A DNA stretch of 64,000 nucleotides from an uncultured Algibacter sp. (GTDB lineage: Bacteria > Bacteroidota > Bacteroidia > Flavobacteriales > Flavobacteriaceae): positions 186,001-250,000 of the forward strand of contig NZ_CANLGU010000004.1 in NCBI RefSeq assembly GCF_947490405.1. Direction: 5' to 3'. Below are positions 50,047-59,437 of the stretch, piece after piece (within the stretch, counting starts at the first letter, position 1; each line of letters starts with the position of its first letter). Made by a program: the position numbers and the translations under genes. The notes below the pieces were generated by a model. That model searched no databases. It had not been told where the DNA came from and saw only the letters and a program-made list of their open reading frames with translations.

Positions 50047-52140
50047 ATGGTAAAAGCTTTTAATTTTATTACATTTGGTTTCAAGATGAAAGACTTTATA
50101 AATAAACTATATAAAAACCATTCTTTGATTTATAAAGGGTTGTTATTTCTGTCTACAACCTTTTTAATTGTGTATTTGTTTCCTAAAAGCGGAAAGTTTA
50201 AATACAATTTTGAAAAGGGAAAGCCTTGGCAATCTGAAAGCCTTCAGGCGCCATTTAATTTCGCTATAAAGAAAACAAATGATGAAATAGCTCTAGAGAA
50301 AAAAAGTATAGTCAGTAATGCTAAGCTTTATTTTGATATTGATAATTCAATAAAAGAAAAAGTTAAATATTCTTATGAAACTACGTTTAAAGTAGTTTTT
50401 TCAGATACCTTACCAAGATATACTAATGATAAATTATTTGGTGTAGGTCAAAATATTATTAGAGAACTTTATAGTTATGGTGTTTTAAACGAAAATTATG
50501 ATTTCCCTGACAATAAGTCTATTGTTATTCTAGATGGGAGAGAAAATAAAAAAGAAGGTTTTTATTCAAGTCTAATACAACAAAATGATGTTAAAAATGT
50601 CATCAATAGTACATTGGCTAAAAATAATCTATCAGTTTATGAAACTGAATTTGTGTCATTGTTTTTTGATTTAGTCGAGCCTAACTTGGTATTTAATAAA
50701 CCGTTTACCGATAAGGTCATTGAAGACGATTTGAATCAGATTTCTTTTACCAGAGGAAGTGTTGCTAAAGAAACTCTAATTGTTTCAAAGGGAGAGGTTG
50801 TTGAAGGTGATAAGTATCAGGTTTTAAAGTCGTTACAATCTGAATATGAATCACAAGTTTGGAATGAATCAAATTATAATTGGGTTTTGTTTGCATATAC
50901 CTTACTTGTTGCTTTAGCATTATTAATGTTGCTTCTCTTTTTGCGAAAATATAGAGTAAAGGTTTTTGAAAATAATACAAAAGTCACTTTTATTTTCTTT
51001 AATATTTCTTTGATGATATTTATAACAACTTTAGTGGTTAATTATGATTCAAAGTATATTTATATTGTGCCTATTTGTATTTTGCCATTAGTGTTTAAAG
51101 CATTTTTTGATGCGCGATTAGGTTTATTTGCCCACGTACTAACAGTACTACTGTTAGGGTTTATTGTACCAAACAGTTATGAGTATATGTTTCTTCAGAT
51201 TATTGCGGGTATAGTAACTATTTTAACAGTTTCAGAGTTGTATAAACGCGCTAATCTTTTTATTTCAGTCGGTCAGATTACACTCATTTATATTATAGCT
51301 TATTTTGCTTTTTTTGTAATTCATGAGGGGAGTGTTGAGACACTTAATTGGGAAACCTTTATATGGTTTATTCTTTGTGGTTTAGCAACGCTATTTGTTC
51401 AGCCATTAATTTATGCTTATGAAAAACTTTTTGGTTTAGTTTCAGATGTTTCATTATTAGAGCTATCAGATACCAATACTAAATTATTAAAGGAGTTATC
51501 TAATAAGGCTCCTGGGACCTTTCATCATTCTTTAAATGTTGCCAATTTAGCAGAGGCCTCAGCTAATGAGATTGGAGCAAATGCTATGTTGGTTCGAGTA
51601 GGTGCTTTATATCATGATATTGGAAAGATGAAAAATCCAACATTTTTTACTGAAAATCAATCTACAGGAATTAACCCACATGATGAACTCTCTTCAAAAG
51701 AAAGCGCTGAAATCATCACAAATCATGTTATCAACGGCATTGAAATAGCTAAAAAGAATAATTTACCTGATAGGGTTATTGATTTTATAAGAACACATCA
51801 TGGTACTAGTGTAGTATATTACTTTTATATGAAAGCGCAAAAGGCTTTTCCAGATATAGAAATAAGTAAGGTAGATTTTAGTTACCCTGGACCTAAACCC
51901 TTTAGTAAAGAAACTGCTATTTTAATGATGTGTGATAGTGTCGAGGCTGCATCAAAAAGTTTGAAAGAGCCTACTTCAATAAAAATTGATGCTTTTGTGG
52001 AAAATATAATTAACAAGCAAATTGAAGAAGGACAGTTTCTTAATGCTAACATTACTTTCAAGGAGATTCAATCCATAAAAAAAGTGTTAAAGCACAAGCT
52101 TGCAAATATTTATCATTTACGAATAGAATACCCAGAATAA
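50047..52140 (+). CDS. HD family phosphohydrolase (7TMR-HDED/HD, PgpH-like)
   Basis: Multi-TM region then LSNKAPGTFHHSLNVANLAEASANEIGANAMLVRVGALYHDIGKMKNPTFFTENQ; start may be 50089. Confidence 0.92.
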   Translation: MVKAFNFITFGFKMKDFINKLYKNHSLIYKGLLFLSTTFLIVYLFPKSGKFKYNFEKGKPWQSESLQAPFNFAIKKTNDEIALEKKSIVSNAKLYFDIDNSIKEKVKYSYETTFKVVFSDTLPRYTNDKLFGVGQNIIRELYSYGVLNENYDFPDNKSIVILDGRENKKEGFYSSLIQQNDVKNVINSTLAKNNLSVYETEFVSLFFDLVEPNLVFNKPFTDKVIEDDLNQISFTRGSVAKETLIVSKGEVVEGDKYQVLKSLQSEYESQVWNESNYNWVLFAYTLLVALALLMLLLFLRKYRVKVFENNTKVTFIFFNISLMIFITTLVVNYDSKYIYIVPICILPLVFKAFFDARLGLFAHVLTVLLLGFIVPNSYEYMFLQIIAGIVTILTVSELYKRANLFISVGQITLIYIIAYFAFFVIHEGSVETLNWETFIWFILCGLATLFVQPLIYAYEKLFGLVSDVSLLELSDTNTKLLKELSNKAPGTFHHSLNVANLAEASANEIGANAMLVRVGALYHDIGKMKNPTFFTENQSTGINPHDELSSKESAEIITNHVINGIEIAKKNNLPDRVIDFIRTHHGTSVVYYFYMKAQKAFPDIEISKVDFSYPGPKPFSKETAILMMCDSVEAASKSLKEPTSIKIDAFVENIINKQIEEGQFLNANITFKEIQSIKKVLKHKLANIYHLRIEYPE

Positions 52141-52237
52141 AAACTAAAAAAAAAGGAAGAAAATGTTTGTGTTCTTTCAGATGAAAAACTAAATTTGCAT
52201 CCGCATTTAAATAAAATGTGTAGTTCTTAACTAAATT

Positions 52238-52326
52238 GGAGAGGTGCCTGAGTGGCCGAAAGGAGCGGTTTGCTAAATCGTCGTACCTAGAAATAGGTAC
52301 CCAGGGTTCGAATCCCTGTCTCTCCG
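52238..52326 (+). tRNA. tRNA-Ser (GCT)
   Basis: GGAGAGGTGCCTGAGTGGCCGAAAGGAGCGGTTTGCTAAATCG...variable arm...CAGGGTTCGAATCCCTGTCTCTCCG. Confidence 0.96.
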
Positions 52327-52356
52327 CATTTTTTTTTTAAAATTAGATAACCAATT

Positions 52357-52431
52357 CGGGGTGTAGCGTAGCCCGGTTATCGCGCCGCGTTTGGGACGCG
52401 GAGGTCGCAGGTTCGAATCCTGCCACCCCGA
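52357..52431 (+). tRNA. tRNA-Pro (TGG)
   Basis: CGGGGTGTAGCGTAGCCCGGTTATCGCGCCGCGTTTGGGACGCGGAGGTCGCAGGTTCGAATCCTGCCACCCCGA. Confidence 0.96.
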
Positions 52432-52449
52432 CTTTATAAAAGCAAATAA

Positions 52450-52486
52450 AACTTGATGATAATTATATTCATCAAGTTTTTGTTTT
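52450..52486 (+). terminator. Intrinsic terminator after tRNA-Pro
   Basis: AACTTGATGATAATTATATTCATCAAGTTTTTG hairpin plus T-run. Confidence 0.75.
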
Positions 52487-52521
52487 TTATGTCAATTGTT
52501 TAATTATTAGGGTAAGGAACG

Positions 52522-53367
52522 CTATTTACGTTTCCTAACAAAAGAAGGAATGTATCCTTTTACTTTTTTATACTGCCTATTAAAATTAGACAAATTGTTA
52601 AACCCTGATAATTCAGCTATTTCAACAATAGGTAAATCTACGTGTTGTTTTAAAAGTCTTGTAGCGTGTTCTACCCGTATTTCATTTAAAAAGGTAACGT
52701 AAGTTTTATTAGTTCGTTTTTTAAAATATTTACAAAATGCATTTTTAGTCATATTCGCCTCATTTGCAATAGTTTCTAATGAAATGTCTTTTTGATAGTT
52801 AGTCATCGTATATTCAAAAACATGGCGCATACGGTTACCCTCGTTATCAGAATAGGTTTTTTCATATATAAAAGTGGAAAGTGTTTCAGATTTAGCAGTA
52901 GTAATATGTTTTAAAATTTTTAAAAACAAAATAAATCGTTCTAATTTAGATGATTTTTTTAGTTTTTTAAAGCATTCTATAATTTCACTTTTATTGTTTT
53001 TTACAACCAAACCCTGCGTAGATTTTACAAAAAAACGGTTAAGTTCTGTAAATTCACTCAATTCAAAAAAAGTATCACCAAAAGAAGATTCAGTAAAAAA
53101 TAAACTCAACATTTTAGATTCAGTTACACCGTGTTTGTCACTTTTAAAAGCGTGTGGTAAATTGCTGCCAATAATAAAAATATCATTTTCTACATAACTA
53201 GAAATATGATCACCTACCAGTAGTGTTCCGTTTCCTTTTTCTATAAAACTAAGCTGAATTTCATTATGTTGATGCAACTTATCATAAAAAACAGCTTCAA
53301 TATCTTCTTGATAAACTAATGCGCTATTTTCTGGCTTTGGTATTTTAAAAGGGTGTATTTTCATTAA
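52522..53367 (-). CDS. AraC family transcriptional regulator
   Basis: Cupin-like N-terminus; C-terminal ISLETIANEANMTKNAFCKYFKKRTNKTYVTFLNEIRVEHATRLL...IVEIAELSGFNNLSNFNRQYKKVKGYIPSFVRK. ORF extends to 53382; start MKIHPFKIPK more likely. Confidence 0.92.
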   Translation of the reverse strand, partial: LMKIHPFKIPKPENSALVYQEDIEAVFYDKLHQHNEIQLSFIEKGNGTLLVGDHISSYVENDIFIIGSNLPHAFKSDKHGVTESKMLSLFFTESSFGDTFFELSEFTELNRFFVKSTQGLVVKNNKSEIIECFKKLKKSSKLERFILFLKILKHITTAKSETLSTFIYEKTYSDNEGNRMRHVFEYTMTNYQKDISLETIANEANMTKNAFCKYFKKRTNKTYVTFLNEIRVEHATRLLKQHVDLPIVEIAELSGFNNLSNFNRQYKKVKGYIPSFVRKRK

Positions 53368-53495
53368 TACAAAAATATTCAAAATATAAATATAATTTGA
53401 ATGAATGGATAATATAATACTAAAAACGAATAATTTAATAGTATTGTTGATGGTAATATTTATATAGTTTTATAACTCATTAAAAAGAATAAAAA

Positions 53496-54452
53496 ATGAA
53501 ATCCAATTGGGATGGTGTAATGCCTGCAGTTTTTACATGGTTGAAAGCGTCAAAATCTGGTACTCTTGAAATTGATTTTGATACAACACAAAAACAGGCC
53601 GCAGGTATTTTAAAAGCTCAAGGAAAGGGCGGAAGCAGAATGAGCGGACTTGTTGGTTCTGGTACTCTGGGCGAGAATAGCTATTTGAGTAACAAACAGC
53701 GCCTTTCTTTACTTAAATCCCTTTCTGAGGTTGCTAAGGAATACAATGTTCCGTTAATCAGCGGAGCTTCAGCAGAAACTAAGGAAGAACTTGCCAAAAT
53801 CATTGAAGGGCTTGCAACAGTAGGAGTTGATACAGTAATGGTTATGCCGCCAAAAACTAAGGAGATTCCTTCTGAAAAAGAGATGTATGAGTATTATGCG
53901 TTTTCTGAAGTAACTGCAAAGGATATAGGTATAACAATGATGCCTTATAACAATCCTGATGCAGCTGGTTATCATTCGCTTTCAACGGATCTTCTTTTAA
54001 GGCTTTCTGTGCTTCCTAATGTGACAGCTCTTAAAATATCGACTATAGATGTTTCAATTATTGAAACACTGATGCTAGAAAACAAAGATTTAAAAGTTTT
54101 GGCAGGAGTAGATACAGTTACTGTACATGCAGGACTCGCTGGAGCGTGTGGTGGTATTACAGGTGTTGGTTGTATCTTTCCAAAAGCTAGTGTTACCATG
54201 CAGGAGTATGTTTTAAATGGGGAATGGGCTAAGGCAAACAAAATTTCTCAGGCTTTAAATTCCATATCCTATCTGGATGCTCAGCCGTTGCTTTTGGAAT
54301 ATCTAAAACTTGCTATGGGAATTCACCATAATGATGTTGCTGGAGGGCTGCGTACCTTTGGTAAGAAATTAACTAAACAGCAAATTGATGATGTCCATGC
54401 AAGATATATTCTGGCAAAAGAAAGACTTGAAGTTTTGGACTTAATAAGTTGA
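53496..54452 (+). CDS. Dihydrodipicolinate synthase family protein, predicted 1-pyrroline-4-hydroxy-2-carboxylate deaminase
   Basis: GLVGSGTLGENSYLSNKQR; VTALKIST Schiff-base Lys region; genomic context with hydroxyproline catabolic enzymes. Confidence 0.82.
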   Translation: MKSNWDGVMPAVFTWLKASKSGTLEIDFDTTQKQAAGILKAQGKGGSRMSGLVGSGTLGENSYLSNKQRLSLLKSLSEVAKEYNVPLISGASAETKEELAKIIEGLATVGVDTVMVMPPKTKEIPSEKEMYEYYAFSEVTAKDIGITMMPYNNPDAAGYHSLSTDLLLRLSVLPNVTALKISTIDVSIIETLMLENKDLKVLAGVDTVTVHAGLAGACGGITGVGCIFPKASVTMQEYVLNGEWAKANKISQALNSISYLDAQPLLLEYLKLAMGIHHNDVAGGLRTFGKKLTKQQIDDVHARYILAKERLEVLDLIS

Positions 54453-54650
54453 TCTTTTTAAATATTTAAAAATGAGAAAACTTCGTTTTTACAGAAAACA
54501 AATATGTAGATTTTATAACACGTTTATCACAATTATAGAGATGTTTATGAGAAAAGATTTTTCATTTTAAGGTATTTTGTAAAAATACCTATTATCAAAA
54601 AAAGTAGTTTACAAACGAGTAAATTAAAAAACATTTAAAAATAAGTAACA

Positions 54651-56174
54651 ATGACTACAGGAAAAAACTATATCGGGCAAACACTTAAAGCCTCAGGTAA
54701 TAGTACTTATAAAACCGTAAACCCTAAACTAAATATTGAAAACCCAACACCGTTTTTTGATGCTACGGAAGCTGAAGTAAATGAGGCTGTAAACTTAGCT
54801 TGGGATGCATTTAGAACATACAGAAAAGTCTCAGGAGAAAAGCGTGCTGCTTTTTTAAACGCTATAGCCGATGAGATTTTAGCTTTAGACACAACATTAA
54901 TCGACATGTATATGTCAGAATCTGGTTTGCCAGAAGGAAGAGCGGTTGGAGAGCGTGGTAGAACTATTTTCCAGTTACAATCTTTCGCTGCATTAATTGA
55001 GAATGAAATTTGGAGAGATAATATTTTTGATGCCGCAGAGCCCGATAGAAAACCATTGCCAAAAGCAGATTTAAGAAAAACCTCTATTCCATTAGGACCT
55101 GTAGTTGTTTTAGGAGCAAGTAATTTTCCACTGGCATTTTCCACTGCAGGTGGAGATACAGCTAGTGCTTTGGCTGCGGGTTGTCCTGTAATTGTAAAAT
55201 CGCACCCAATGCATTCTGGAACAGGAGAATTGGTTGCTAATGCAGTTATTAAAGCAGCAAAAGATACAGGAATGCCAAATGGCGTGTTTTCAAATTTAAA
55301 CGGAAAAAGTGTAGAAGTAGGTTCTGCATTAGTAAAACACTCAAAAGTTAAAGCAGTTGGTTTTACAGGAAGTGTTGGAGGAGGAAGAGCTTTATTTAAT
55401 CTTGCGGCTGAGCGTGAGGAACCTATCCCTGTTTTTGCTGAAATGGGAAGTATAAACCCTGTAATTATTACACCTCAAGCTTTAGAGAAGCGTTCAGAAG
55501 CTTTGGCATCTCAATATGCAGGTTCTATTACTTTAGGAACTGGTCAGTTTTGTACCAATCCGGGGTTGTTACTAACCATAGCTAGTGAAAAAACAGAACA
55601 GTTTGTAAATGATTTAGCAGATAAAACCGTAGCCATTGAGGCGCAATGCATGTTGCATCCAAACATTAAAGCAGGTTTTTTAGAAAATGGAGCAAAAGTA
55701 TCTTCACAAAATGGTGCAGAGACCGTTGCCAAAATTGAAAGTGATGTTGCACCAAATTATGCTCCGTCACAAATTGTAAGTGTTTCAGGAAAAGACTTCT
55801 TAGAAAATCCAAAAATTCAACAAGAAGTGTTTGGTCCATTTTCATTGGTAGTAAAAGCAAAAGATGAAGTAGAATTAATTAATATCATCAACGGTTTAGA
55901 AGGTCAACTAACAGGAACAATTATTGCAGAAGAGGACGAATACGCGCAACTTCATGATATAGTTGATGCGCTTGAAGATAGAGTAGGACGTTTAATATTT
56001 AACGGTGTGCCAACAGGCGTTGAAGTATGTCCATCTATGCAACATGGAGGACCATATCCTGCATCTACAGATTCTAGGTTTACGGCTGTTGGAACCAATT
56101 CAATTAAACGTTGGGTTCGTCCGATAAGCTACCAATCTTTTCCAAAAGAATTATTACCAGAAGCTATAAAATGA
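54651..56174 (+). CDS. Aldehyde dehydrogenase (NADP+), predicted 2,5-dioxovalerate (alpha-ketoglutarate semialdehyde) dehydrogenase
   Basis: VVVLGASNFPLAFSTAGGDTASALAAGCPVIVKSHPMHSGTGELV; VGFTGSVGGGRALF; FAEMGSINPVII; GTGQFCTNPGLLL. Confidence 0.9.
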   Translation: MTTGKNYIGQTLKASGNSTYKTVNPKLNIENPTPFFDATEAEVNEAVNLAWDAFRTYRKVSGEKRAAFLNAIADEILALDTTLIDMYMSESGLPEGRAVGERGRTIFQLQSFAALIENEIWRDNIFDAAEPDRKPLPKADLRKTSIPLGPVVVLGASNFPLAFSTAGGDTASALAAGCPVIVKSHPMHSGTGELVANAVIKAAKDTGMPNGVFSNLNGKSVEVGSALVKHSKVKAVGFTGSVGGGRALFNLAAEREEPIPVFAEMGSINPVIITPQALEKRSEALASQYAGSITLGTGQFCTNPGLLLTIASEKTEQFVNDLADKTVAIEAQCMLHPNIKAGFLENGAKVSSQNGAETVAKIESDVAPNYAPSQIVSVSGKDFLENPKIQQEVFGPFSLVVKAKDEVELINIINGLEGQLTGTIIAEEDEYAQLHDIVDALEDRVGRLIFNGVPTGVEVCPSMQHGGPYPASTDSRFTAVGTNSIKRWVRPISYQSFPKELLPEAIK

Positions 56175-56193
56175 TGAAATAAATTTTATTAAA

Positions 56194-57204
56194 ATGGCAA
56201 GAAGCACTTTTGTTTGTATAGATGGGCATACCTGCGGAAACCCCGTTCGCGTTATAAAACATGGCGGTCCTGAATTGATTGGTACGGACATGAGCGAAAA
56301 GCGACAGCATTTTCTCAAGGAATTTGATTGGATACGTAAAGGTTTAATGTTTGAACCTCGTGGGCACGACATGATGAGTGGTAGTATTTTATATCCACCG
56401 CATAATCCCGAAAATGATTTTGCCATTTTATTTATTGAAACTTCAGGCTGTTTGCCTATGTGCGGTCATGGTACTATTGGCACTATAACTATTGCTATTG
56501 AAGAAGGCTTGGTAAAACCCAAAATACCAGGGAAAATTAAAATGGAAGCACCAGCAGGTTTAGTGGAAATTGAGTACCAACGAACTGGCGATAAAGTAGA
56601 TTGGGTACGACTCACCAATGTAAAAAGCTATTTAGCTGATGAAAGTTTAACCATAGAATGTCCAGAACTAGGTGAATTAATATTTGATGTGGCCTACGGT
56701 GGTAATTTTTATGCTATTATCGACCCTCAACAAAACTTCTCAGGTATTCAGGATTTCTCAGCAAGTAAACTGATTCAATATTCACAAGTATTAAGGCAAG
56801 CCATCAATCAAAAATATCCTGATAGATTTATTCATCCAGAAAATGATACTATTAGAAATGTGTCTCATCTATTATGGACAGGAACACCATTGGATTCAAA
56901 ATCATCTGGAAGAAACGCAGTGTTTTATGGCGATAAAGCTATAGATAGAAGTCCTTGTGGCACAGGAACATCTGCAAGAATAGCGCAGCTTTATGCTAAA
57001 GGTAAATTGAAACTCGGAGAGAAATTTATTCATGAGAGTTTTATAGGAAGTAAATTTATTGGGTGTGTAACTGCAGAAACTTCTGTCTCAGATAAACCAG
57101 CTATTATTCCAAGTATTCAAGGTTGGGCAAAAATTTACGGCTATAATACCATAACTATTGATGATGAAGACGATCCTTATGCACATGGTTTTCAAGTAAT
57201 TTAA
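56194..57204 (+). CDS. 4-hydroxyproline epimerase (proline racemase family)
   Basis: IDGHTCGNPVRVI; both catalytic Cys present: SGCLPMCGHGTIGT and DRSPCGTGTSARIA (Cys/Cys favours epimerase/racemase over dehydratase). Confidence 0.9.
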   Translation: MARSTFVCIDGHTCGNPVRVIKHGGPELIGTDMSEKRQHFLKEFDWIRKGLMFEPRGHDMMSGSILYPPHNPENDFAILFIETSGCLPMCGHGTIGTITIAIEEGLVKPKIPGKIKMEAPAGLVEIEYQRTGDKVDWVRLTNVKSYLADESLTIECPELGELIFDVAYGGNFYAIIDPQQNFSGIQDFSASKLIQYSQVLRQAINQKYPDRFIHPENDTIRNVSHLLWTGTPLDSKSSGRNAVFYGDKAIDRSPCGTGTSARIAQLYAKGKLKLGEKFIHESFIGSKFIGCVTAETSVSDKPAIIPSIQGWAKIYGYNTITIDDEDDPYAHGFQVI

Positions 57205-57211
57205 TTTTGGT

Positions 57212-58459
57212 ATGAGTAAGCATGTAATCATTATTGGTGGTGGAATTATTGGGCTGTGTTCCGCCTATTATCTTCAAAAAGAAGGTCATCAGGTTACTGT
57301 TATCGATAAATCTAATATGGATTCAGGAGCATCTTATGTTAATGCTGGCTACATTACCCCGAGTCACTTTGTTTCATTGGCTTCTCCTGGTATGCTTTCA
57401 AAAGGCATTAAATGGATGTTTAATCCTAAGAGTCCACTTTACATAAAACTAAGATTGGATGTGGATTTTATGAAATGGGCGTGGGCTTTTAAAAAATCGG
57501 CTACAGCTTCAAAAGTAGAACAATCAATTACACCTTTATTAGATATTAATTTGTTAAGTAGAGATTTATATGAAGATCTGAAAAAGTCCAAAGACTTCAA
57601 CTTTCATTATGAAAGAAAAGGACTTTTAATGTGCTACAAAACCGATAAGGTAGGCGAAGAAGAATGGGAAGTTGGTAAACGTGGTATAGAAGAAGGATTG
57701 AAGGTTGAGCATTTATTAGCTAAAGAAGTTTCAGAAATAGAACCTGATGCTAATTTGAATATTAAAGGTGCTGTATATTATCATTCTGATGCACACATGA
57801 CACCAAATAATTTCATGCAAGAAATGCTACTATTTTTAAAGGAAAGCGGTGTGTCTATTTTTAAAAATGAAACTGTTGTTGATGTTGCTATCAATAAGCA
57901 AAATATTTCAAAAGTGATAACAGATAAACAGGATTTAGAATGTGATGAAGTTGTTTTAGCAGCAGGAAGTTGGAGCCCAAAACTCAGCAAAAAAATTGGT
58001 TTAAAACTGTTGCTTCAAGCAGGAAAAGGTTATAGTATTAATGCTAAAATTAACACTAAAATTACGATACCATCAATATTATGCGAAGCTAAAGTTGCGG
58101 TTACACCTATGGATGGTTTCACACGTTTTGCAGGAACCATGGAATTAGCAGGAGTAAATCATAATATAAACCCTGTGCGTGTAAATGCTATAGCAAAAGC
58201 AAGTGCATCTTATTATAATAACCTCAATATCACTTTAGAAGAAAAGTCACAAGCAAAATGTGGATTACGTCCTTGTAGTCCAGATGGACTTCCGTATATA
58301 GGTAGGTCTTCAAAATGTAAAAACTTCACTGTAGCCTCTGGTCATGCCATGATGGGTTGGAGTTTAGGGCCAGCAACAGGTATGCTGGTTTCAGAGCTTA
58401 TATCAGAGAAGCAAACATCTCTTGATATATCAACATTTCATCCAGATAGAAAGTTTTAA
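57212..58459 (+). CDS. FAD-dependent D-amino-acid (D-hydroxyproline) dehydrogenase
   Basis: HVIIIGGGIIGLCSAYYLQKEGHQVTVIDKSNMDSGASYVNAGYITPSH; RPCSPDGLPYIGRSSKCKNFTVASGHAMMGWSLGPATGMLVSELI. Confidence 0.88.
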   Translation: MSKHVIIIGGGIIGLCSAYYLQKEGHQVTVIDKSNMDSGASYVNAGYITPSHFVSLASPGMLSKGIKWMFNPKSPLYIKLRLDVDFMKWAWAFKKSATASKVEQSITPLLDINLLSRDLYEDLKKSKDFNFHYERKGLLMCYKTDKVGEEEWEVGKRGIEEGLKVEHLLAKEVSEIEPDANLNIKGAVYYHSDAHMTPNNFMQEMLLFLKESGVSIFKNETVVDVAINKQNISKVITDKQDLECDEVVLAAGSWSPKLSKKIGLKLLLQAGKGYSINAKINTKITIPSILCEAKVAVTPMDGFTRFAGTMELAGVNHNINPVRVNAIAKASASYYNNLNITLEEKSQAKCGLRPCSPDGLPYIGRSSKCKNFTVASGHAMMGWSLGPATGMLVSELISEKQTSLDISTFHPDRKF

Positions 58460-58524
58460 TCTGTGTTTTGAGACTTTCAAAATTTGATTTCTATAATTTT
58501 TTATTGTCGTTTATTTAGTTCACA

Positions 58525-58558
58525 AAAAAAACCTCTTGATTAATCAAGAGGTTTTTTT
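58525..58558 (+). terminator. Intrinsic terminator of the hydroxyproline operon
   Basis: AAAAAACCTCTTGATTAATCAAGAGGTTTTTTT. Confidence 0.92.
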
Positions 58559-58569
58559 AAAAATATTGC

Positions 58570-58603
58570 GGATAAAGAGGAACTATCCAGTTCCTCTTTA
58601 TCC
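58570..58603. repeat. Perfect 15-bp hairpin
   Basis: GGATAAAGAGGAACT-ATCC-AGTTCCTCTTTATCC. Confidence 0.9.
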
Positions 58604-58727
58604 CTTTATATTAAAGTAATTAAACAACTTTGTAAATGATAGGTAACCGAATAAGAAACCGAATTGATTAATGTTGTTTGGTAGTATTTGAGTATTGAAA
58701 AGAATTTAAAATTGAATTTCAAGGGGT

Positions 58728-59312
58728 TTAATTAAACTGCGTTTCTCTAGGAAATCCAAACAACAAAAATAGAATCCCTTGCATTTTTTCGCCTACGGTT
58801 TTTCTTAATATGGAAAAAGCTTTAGTCATATGAGCTTCAACAGATTTTATAGAAACATTTAGATATTCAGAAATTTCAATATTTGTGAGACCTTCTTGCT
58901 TACTTAATAAAAATGTTTGTTTGCATTTAGGGGGTAGGTTTTCGATTTCTCGTTTTACCAAATTCATTAGTCTGTCTAACGATTTTTCATCTTCTTCTTC
59001 CAAAATAGAACTTAATGCGTCAATATTTTTTTTATCTAAAGGAATGGCATGCACCCTATTTCTTTCCTGGTTAAGGAATTCATTATATACGGATCTATAT
59101 AGATAACTTTTAACTGCGAAGTCATCTTTAAGCTTTAAGCGTATTCTCCAAATATTAATAAACACGTTTTGAACAACATCTTTAGCATAATCACGGTCAT
59201 TTGTAAGCTGATAAGCATAAACACATAATTTATTATGATAAGTATCAACTAACAATGAATAGGCTTTGGAATCTCCTTTTTTAAGACCATTTATAAGACT
59301 TATGTTGTTCAT
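58728..59312 (-). CDS. ECF RNA polymerase sigma-70 factor (FecI/SusC-associated type)
   Basis: LINGLKKGDSKAYSLLVDTYHNKLCVYAYQLTNDRDYAKDVVQNVFINIWRIR; LPPKCKQTFLLSKQEGLTNIEISEYLNVSIKSVEAHMTKAFSILRK. Confidence 0.93.
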   Translation of the reverse strand: MNNISLINGLKKGDSKAYSLLVDTYHNKLCVYAYQLTNDRDYAKDVVQNVFINIWRIRLKLKDDFAVKSYLYRSVYNEFLNQERNRVHAIPLDKKNIDALSSILEEEDEKSLDRLMNLVKREIENLPPKCKQTFLLSKQEGLTNIEISEYLNVSIKSVEAHMTKAFSILRKTVGEKMQGILFLLFGFPRETQFN

Positions 59313-59437
59313 TTAGCAATAATATAAATTAAGAATTAGATAAAAACAGGAGTGAATTAATGCAAAAATAATAAAAAATGTTGCTAAAAAGTTAGGGTTG
59401 TGTAAAATTGTTGTGTTATAGTAGTATATGCGTTAAA

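Noticed and set aside
54707-55144. Antisense ORF 145 aa inside the aldehyde dehydrogenase
   Set aside because: Shadow ORF of a well-supported coding sequence.
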